Source: Magnetococcales bacterium (lineage in GTDB: Bacteria > Pseudomonadota > Magnetococcia > Magnetococcales > Magnetaquicoccaceae). From it: DNA of 9,571 bases. Under the pieces are notes generated by a model. It was not told the origin of the DNA, did no database searches, and saw nothing but the letters and a program-made list of their open reading frames with translations. A program made the position numbers and the translations under genes. Position 1 is the stretch's first letter. Each line of letters starts with the position of its first letter. This document shows, piece after piece, positions 6,978 to 9,571 of the stretch. Where the stretch lies: assembly GCA_015228895.1 (NCBI GenBank), contig JADGCR010000075.1:1-9571 (forward strand), written 5' to 3'.

Positions 6978-7675
6978 TTTTTCACAACCTTGTCCGGGCA
7001 ACGGCTGGTGGCATCGTGGCTGCTGATCCCTGGACCGTCCTTTTGATCCATGGCGACGGAAACATCGTTGACGCCTCGCCATTCGCCCGGGCGCTCACCC
7101 AGATCAACGGGGCCGCCTCCAGCCCCACCGCACCCAAATTCGGCAGCGGGTCGATGTTCTTTGATGGGGACGCCTGCGTGCAACTGAACGGCTCCACCGA
7201 CTTCCAGTTCGGCACCGGCCACTTCACAATCGATTTCTGGGTGAAACTGGGTTCAACCGGGGCGAATTACCAGGATTTTCTGCAATTTGCCCACTATTCC
7301 ATCATGATCCGTTCCTCCAGCGGAAAAATCAATCTGCTGCTGAGTTTCGACGGAAGCAGTTGGGGGTTTAATGGGTTGTCATCGAGTGCCGTCTTCACCG
7401 CCAACATTTGGCACCACGTCGCCCTGGTCCGCAACGGCACCGCCATCGTCGCATACGTGGACGGGGTGCCCAGCATCACCACCACGACCAGCAATGCCAT
7501 CTACTTTGACATCACCAGGAAAATAACCATCGGCGGCGAGACCAATCTGGATGGCGTGACACCCCTGACCAATTACCTCCAGAACGGCTACATCGACGAG
7601 TTGCGAATTTCCAAGGGGATTGCGCGCTGGACGGCTGATTTTTCCAACGCACTGCCGACCGCGCCATACGGATGA
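6974..7675 (+). CDS. LamG / concanavalin A-like lectin domain protein
   Basis: 233 residues, almost all one domain. Landmarks of the laminin-G-like fold (LamG_3 type): LLIHGDGNIVDASP near residue 23, KFGSGSMFFDGDACVQL, FGTGHFTIDFWVK, NIWHHVALVRNG, YVDGVPS, KITIGG, and the typical ending YIDELRISKGIARWT. Phages often attach such domains to tail fibres or tips to bind sugars or surface polysaccharide. Start by ATGA overlap with the fibre gene; there is no clear ribosome binding site, so translation is probably coupled and the product made with the fibre. Ends with an ATGA overlap at 7672. No signal peptide. Confidence 0.92.
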   Translation: MIFHNLVRATAGGIVAADPWTVLLIHGDGNIVDASPFARALTQINGAASSPTAPKFGSGSMFFDGDACVQLNGSTDFQFGTGHFTIDFWVKLGSTGANYQDFLQFAHYSIMIRSSSGKINLLLSFDGSSWGFNGLSSSAVFTANIWHHVALVRNGTAIVAYVDGVPSITTTTSNAIYFDITRKITIGGETNLDGVTPLTNYLQNGYIDELRISKGIARWTADFSNALPTAPYG

Positions 7676-8190
7676 CCATGGCCCGGATCGTTCGACAGGT
7701 ACTCGCGCAGCAAGGGGTGACGAGCGAACCGGCACCATCTTTTGCTGTTGAACTGACGCAGTCCTACGATTTCTGCAACTGGAGCGCGGTCTCCAGGCAG
7801 GTTCTTGCCCAGCAGGGCATTACACGCCCTGCGCCACTCTCTTTCTGCATCGGCCTGGTTCAATCTTATGCCGAGAAACGCATCCGTGCGGAACTGACCG
7901 CCCCCTATGGCAATGCCCCCATCCAGGCTGAACACGGACAGCCCATCCATTTCACCCTGGATGCCGCCCTGACACAGACATGGAGCCTGATGGAGAGGGT
8001 TCAGGCCCAATGCGCGCAGCCCTGGACCTCCACCACGTCGGTGTCAACGGAGTGTTCATTTCACTGGAATCTCCTGGAGCGTAATCCCGTTGCCGCATCC
8101 CTGACCCAGATATGGAATCTCTCCGAGAATCGGACGATCAGGCTGTCTGGCACCACCGTTCGGGCTTTCCATCGTGGAGAACCGGTATGA
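7672..8190 (+). CDS. Small tail-cluster protein with internal repeats
   Basis: 172 residues, joined by ATGA overlaps on both sides. The N-terminal half contains two copies of the same block: RQVLAQQGVT at residues 8-17 then SFAVELTQSYDF at 23-34, and RQVLAQQGIT at 42-51 then SFCIGLVQSYAE at 57-68. Further on the pattern decays to shorter echoes, LTAPYG (75), LTQTWSL (100), CAQPWTS (114) and LTQIWNL (144), giving a series of hydrophobic-x-Q-x-aromatic units. Small proteins of this style occur just before tail hub genes in related prophages, but the function is unknown to me. An ATG at 7678 is an alternative start. Confidence 0.75.
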   Translation: MTMARIVRQVLAQQGVTSEPAPSFAVELTQSYDFCNWSAVSRQVLAQQGITRPAPLSFCIGLVQSYAEKRIRAELTAPYGNAPIQAEHGQPIHFTLDAALTQTWSLMERVQAQCAQPWTSTTSVSTECSFHWNLLERNPVAASLTQIWNLSENRTIRLSGTTVRAFHRGEPV

Positions 8191-8939
8191 TTTCTTCCGC
8201 AGTGCTGTCGCAAGCCGAGCAGGATTTTGCCTGGGCAGGTACTCTGGAATTGACCAACCCGGCGTCCTTCGGGCGGATCCAGATCGACGACTCTATCGAT
8301 CTGGAACTGGGCGGCGAGTTTTTTAAACTCATCGTGGACAACAAGACGCTTGAACGCGACGGCGTTGGTATACCAAGGCTCACCGTGTCCGTCATCAGTC
8401 CCGCAGTTCGATTCACTATGCCATACGCCACCCCGTTGGACAAGGTTTGGGACTCGCCAGTCTGGGCCAAAGATGCAGCAGAGGAGGCCATTGGTGAGGC
8501 CATCCAGTGGGACGCTTCCATGCCAAATTGGCTGATCTCTGGCGGGCGTCTGGCTGTTCATCAGGCGTCTCCCATGGATATTGTGAAAACGCTTACAAAT
8601 GCAGTCGGTGGTATGGTTGAATCGTTGCCAGATGGAGCTTTACGAGTTCGGCATCGATTTCCAGTGGCGGTGCCAAACTGGGCGACAGCGGCGGTAGATC
8701 ACACGCTGACCGATACATCGGACAACCTCTCCTGCCGCGAGTCGCACATCCTGCGTACCAGGGTCAACAAAGTCCTGGTCCGGGGCTATCTGCCATCGGG
8801 AACAGGGTTCTTGTCCGTCGAGGTGGACTCGCGGCCCGACGGGCTGAACCACGGACGCACCAGCTTTTTTGCTGGCGACACGGCTCATCTGTGCAAGGCG
8901 TTTCGACGCGGAAGGTGTCGGCGATCACGGAGGAATTGT
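8187..8939 (+). pseudogene. Phage tail hub/tip protein, interrupted by IS-like DNA
   Basis: The start at 8187 overlaps the previous stop (ATGA) and has GGAG at 8176-8179. Residues 1-235 read as a tail hub-type protein: LSQAEQDFAWAGTLEL, LGGEFFKLIVDNKTLER, PRLTVSVISP, WAKDAAEEAIGEAI, RLAVHQASPMDIVKTL, DGALRVRHRFPVAVP, TDTSDNLSCRESH, VRGYLPSGTG. Relatives are much longer, so most of the gene is missing. After 8891 the original frame turns into Arg-rich junk, while the frame +2 reads VQGVSTRKVSAITEEL, a sensible continuation; one missing G in CATCTGTGCAAG explains this. At 8940 an ISL3-like end begins and every frame soon closes. The native frame stops at 8963-8965, the original one at 9098. Confidence 0.8.
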
Positions 8940-8974
8940 GGCTCTTCCGGGGGAAGCGTACCTGAGGGGGTGAC
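8940..8974 (+). repeat. 35-bp IS terminal sequence, copy 1
   Basis: Starts GGCTCTTCCGGGGGAAGCG and ends GGGGGTGAC. It is identical to copies 2 and 3. The GG-initial end with a CTCTTC core fits ISL3-type terminal inverted repeats, but all four copies here point the same way and no inverted partner lies in the window. Confidence 0.75.
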
Positions 8975-8978
8975 AAGG

Positions 8979-9042
8979 CGTGGACATGTGTCTCCTAATG
9001 GGGGTACCACCCTCAACCAAAAGGAGACCAACCATGTCCACG
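8979..9042 (+). promoter_or_regulatory. Foldback hairpin masking the transposase start (cassette 1)
   Basis: CGTGGACATG (8979-8988) is a perfect inverted repeat of CATGTCCACG (9033-9042), and nested inside it GTCTCCT (8990-8996) pairs with AGGAGAC (9022-9028). The folded RNA hides both the AAGGAG ribosome binding site (9021-9026) and the ATG (9034-9036). IS10 and IS50 are known to use such structures to stop translation from transcripts entering from outside; the same role is inferred here. Confidence 0.65.
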
Positions 9043-9141
9043 AGCTTATTATATCATGCCTTTGGAATTTGCGGCTCTTCCGGGGGAAGCGTACCTGAGG
9101 GGGTGACCTCACCCGACCAGAACCGCCGTGGCCTCGTGTAG
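9034..9141 (+). pseudogene. Transposase stub (ISL3 family), cassette 1
   Basis: AAGGAG lies 7 nt before the ATG. The frame gives MSTSLLYHAFGIC, then continues through the second IS end and stops at 9139-9141, 35 residues in all. The first 12 residues match the start of ISL3-family transposases; everything with DNA-binding or DDE catalytic function is absent. The break falls inside the FGIRG motif, where GGAATTTGC abuts the next IS end. Confidence 0.7.
9073..9107 (+). repeat. 35-bp IS terminal sequence, copy 2
   Basis: Identical to copy 1 and in the same orientation, but followed by different sequence (CTCACCCGACC...). The junction GGGTGACCTCACCC (9101-9114) is a small perfect palindrome with a 2-nt centre. 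This copy may be the opposite end of another, inverted element. Confidence 0.75.
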
Positions 9142-9373
9142 CGCCATAATCCTCAACTTGAACCCATCTTTAACAGTCGAATAAAAAATAGTATTACAGA
9201 ACAAATAGATAGTAACGCCAAAGAAAGTCTTGGCACTATGACACACTAAAAACTGTGTTGATCAGTGGGATGCTGGCGTGAGGAAGCGCACGGCTGGCGG
9301 CAAGGCTACGCCAACGGCTTGGAAGACCTTGCCAGCCACGCCTCTGGCTTCGGTTCGCAAGAGAAAGCTTTTA
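9138..9373. other. Spacer between the two IS cassettes; no convincing gene
   Basis: The left part (about 9142-9262) is very A+T rich; I counted 30% G+C over 9181-9240. A weak promoter-like pair TTAACA (9170-9175) and TATTAC (9192-9197), 16 bp apart, is visible but unconvincing. From about 9265 the DNA turns G+C rich and one plus-strand frame (GTG at 9265) reads WREEAHGWRQGYANGLEDLA then SHASGFGSQEKAF before running into the next IS end and stopping at 9397-9399. I cannot identify it. The minus strand is also open here, so coding status is unclear. An imperfect inverted repeat, 9292-9305 with 9327-9337, lies within. Confidence 0.4.
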
Positions 9374-9408
9374 GGCTCTTCCGGGGGAAGCGTACCTGAG
9401 GGGGTGAC
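9374..9408 (+). repeat. 35-bp IS terminal sequence, copy 3
   Basis: Identical to copies 1 and 2 and in the same orientation; 434 bp downstream of copy 1. Confidence 0.75.
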
Positions 9409-9412
9409 AAGG

Positions 9413-9476
9413 CGTGGACATGTGTCTCCTAATGGGGGTACCACCCTCAACCAAAAGGAGACCAACCATGTCCACG
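9413..9476 (+). promoter_or_regulatory. Foldback hairpin masking the transposase start (cassette 2)
   Basis: Base-for-base copy of the cassette 1 structure: stems 9413-9422 with 9467-9476 and 9424-9430 with 9456-9462, enclosing the ribosome binding site and the ATG at 9468. Confidence 0.65.
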
Positions 9477-9571
9477 AGCTTATTATATCATGCCTTTGGA
9501 ATTTGCGGCTCTTCCAGGGGAAGCGTACCTGAGGGGGTGACCTCACCCGACCAGAACCGCCGTGGCCTCGT
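9468..9571 (+). pseudogene. Transposase stub (ISL3 family), cassette 2, runs off window
   Basis: Same 13-codon start MSTSLLYHAFGIC fused to the next IS end. The single substitution at 9516 changes one Gly in the fused tail to Arg. The frame is still open at the window edge; if the following bases match cassette 1 it would stop 4 bases beyond. Confidence 0.65.
9507..9541 (+). repeat. 35-bp IS terminal sequence, copy 4
   Basis: Differs from the other three copies by one base (A at 9516), otherwise identical and in the same orientation. Confidence 0.75.

Larger units (their letters stand above)
8940..9137 (+). mobile_element. ISL3-like element remnant, cassette 1
   Basis: 198 bp repeated at 9374-9571 with a single difference (G at 9082, A at 9516). 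It consists of a 35-bp IS end (8940-8974), a 98-bp segment with a foldback structure, a strong ribosome binding site and the first codons of a transposase, a second copy of the 35-bp end in the same orientation (9073-9107), and 30 bp of other subterminal sequence. The transposase start MSTSLLYHAFGI is characteristic of ISL3-family transposases, which usually continue RGY. The element is too short to encode a transposase. It interrupts the tail hub gene; the 8 bp before it are GGAATTGT. Confidence 0.7.
9374..9571 (+). mobile_element. ISL3-like element remnant, cassette 2 (reaches window end)
   Basis: Same arrangement as cassette 1: an IS end, foldback, transposase start, second IS end and subterminal 30 bp. 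The window stops exactly where the comparison with the cassette 1 right flank (GTAGCGCC) would become informative. The 8 bp before it, AGCTTTTA, differ from those before cassette 1. Confidence 0.7.

Noticed and set aside
4851..7675. Diversity-generating retroelement acting on the fibre or lectin gene
   Set aside because: No reverse transcriptase, no template repeat and no variable-repeat signature were seen; the lectin domain is LamG-like, not the C-type lectin fold usual for such systems. Genes outside the window cannot be excluded.
8880..8900. Programmed frameshift in the hub gene
   Set aside because: There is no slippery heptamer or following structure at 8885-8895, and programmed frameshifts in tail operons are normally in the chaperone genes before the tape measure. 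A lost base is simpler.
8187..9098. Treating the hub frame to 9098 as one intact protein
   Set aside because: After 8891 the residues become Arg-rich and then translate IS end and transposase leader sequence, so the extension is an artefact of readthrough.
9239..9260. ACACA/TGTGT inverted repeat as a terminator
   Set aside because: The stem is only 5 bp with an 8-nt A-rich loop and no downstream T run.
8940..9571. CRISPR array or IS circle junction
   Set aside because: The repeats are 35 bp with unequal spacers of 98, 266 and 98 bp and contain transposase codons, so they are not a CRISPR. A circle junction would place the two ends head to head in inverse orientation, which is not seen.

Overview
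The window is the tail and adsorption end of a prophage, or a prophage remnant, in a bacterial chromosome of moderately high G+C (about 60% or more in the tail genes). The gene families (a tape-measure C-terminus, a tail-hub-like protein, a BrnT/BrnA toxin-antitoxin pair, ISL3-type insertion sequence ends) suggest a proteobacterial host, but nothing here fixes a genus. No contractile-sheath gene is visible, so a long non-contractile (siphovirus-type) tail is the best guess.

Layout. 2-574 is the C-terminal end of a tail tape measure protein. 583-1098 is a low-G+C island with a minus-strand brnT-brnA pair whose antitoxin is cut short. 1099-1464 is a conserved ~121-residue tail protein. 1471-1695 is a doubtful small ORF. 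1756-2802, 2807-3727, 3711-4841 and 4851-6977 form an adsorption block: two paralogous proteins, the second extended by a collagen-like fibre, flank two Trp-rich or unrecognised proteins. 6974-7675 is a LamG lectin-like protein. 7672-8190 is an internally repetitive small protein. 8187-8939 is the N-terminal third or so of a tail hub/tip protein that is broken. All phage genes lie on the plus strand, and most are joined by overlaps (ATGA at 6974, 7672 and 8187; 17 bp at 3711).

Two later invasions stand out. The BrnTA cassette sits exactly at the start codon of the 121-residue tail gene and is flanked by a 12-bp direct repeat of that gene's first four codons; deleting 528 bp would restore a normal ATGA overlap with the tape measure gene. 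At the right end the hub gene is interrupted at 8940 by ISL3-like material: four same-orientation copies of a 35-bp IS end, arranged as two nearly identical 198-bp cassettes 434 bp apart. Each cassette carries the first 13 codons or so of a transposase and a foldback structure that buries its ribosome binding site and start codon. The window ends inside the second cassette.

How it fits together: the tape measure, 121-residue protein, fibre/lectin block and hub would form the tail tip and host-recognition apparatus. With the hub gene broken, this tail is probably not functional unless an intact copy exists elsewhere. Family calls are from recognition of protein motifs; no database search was run.
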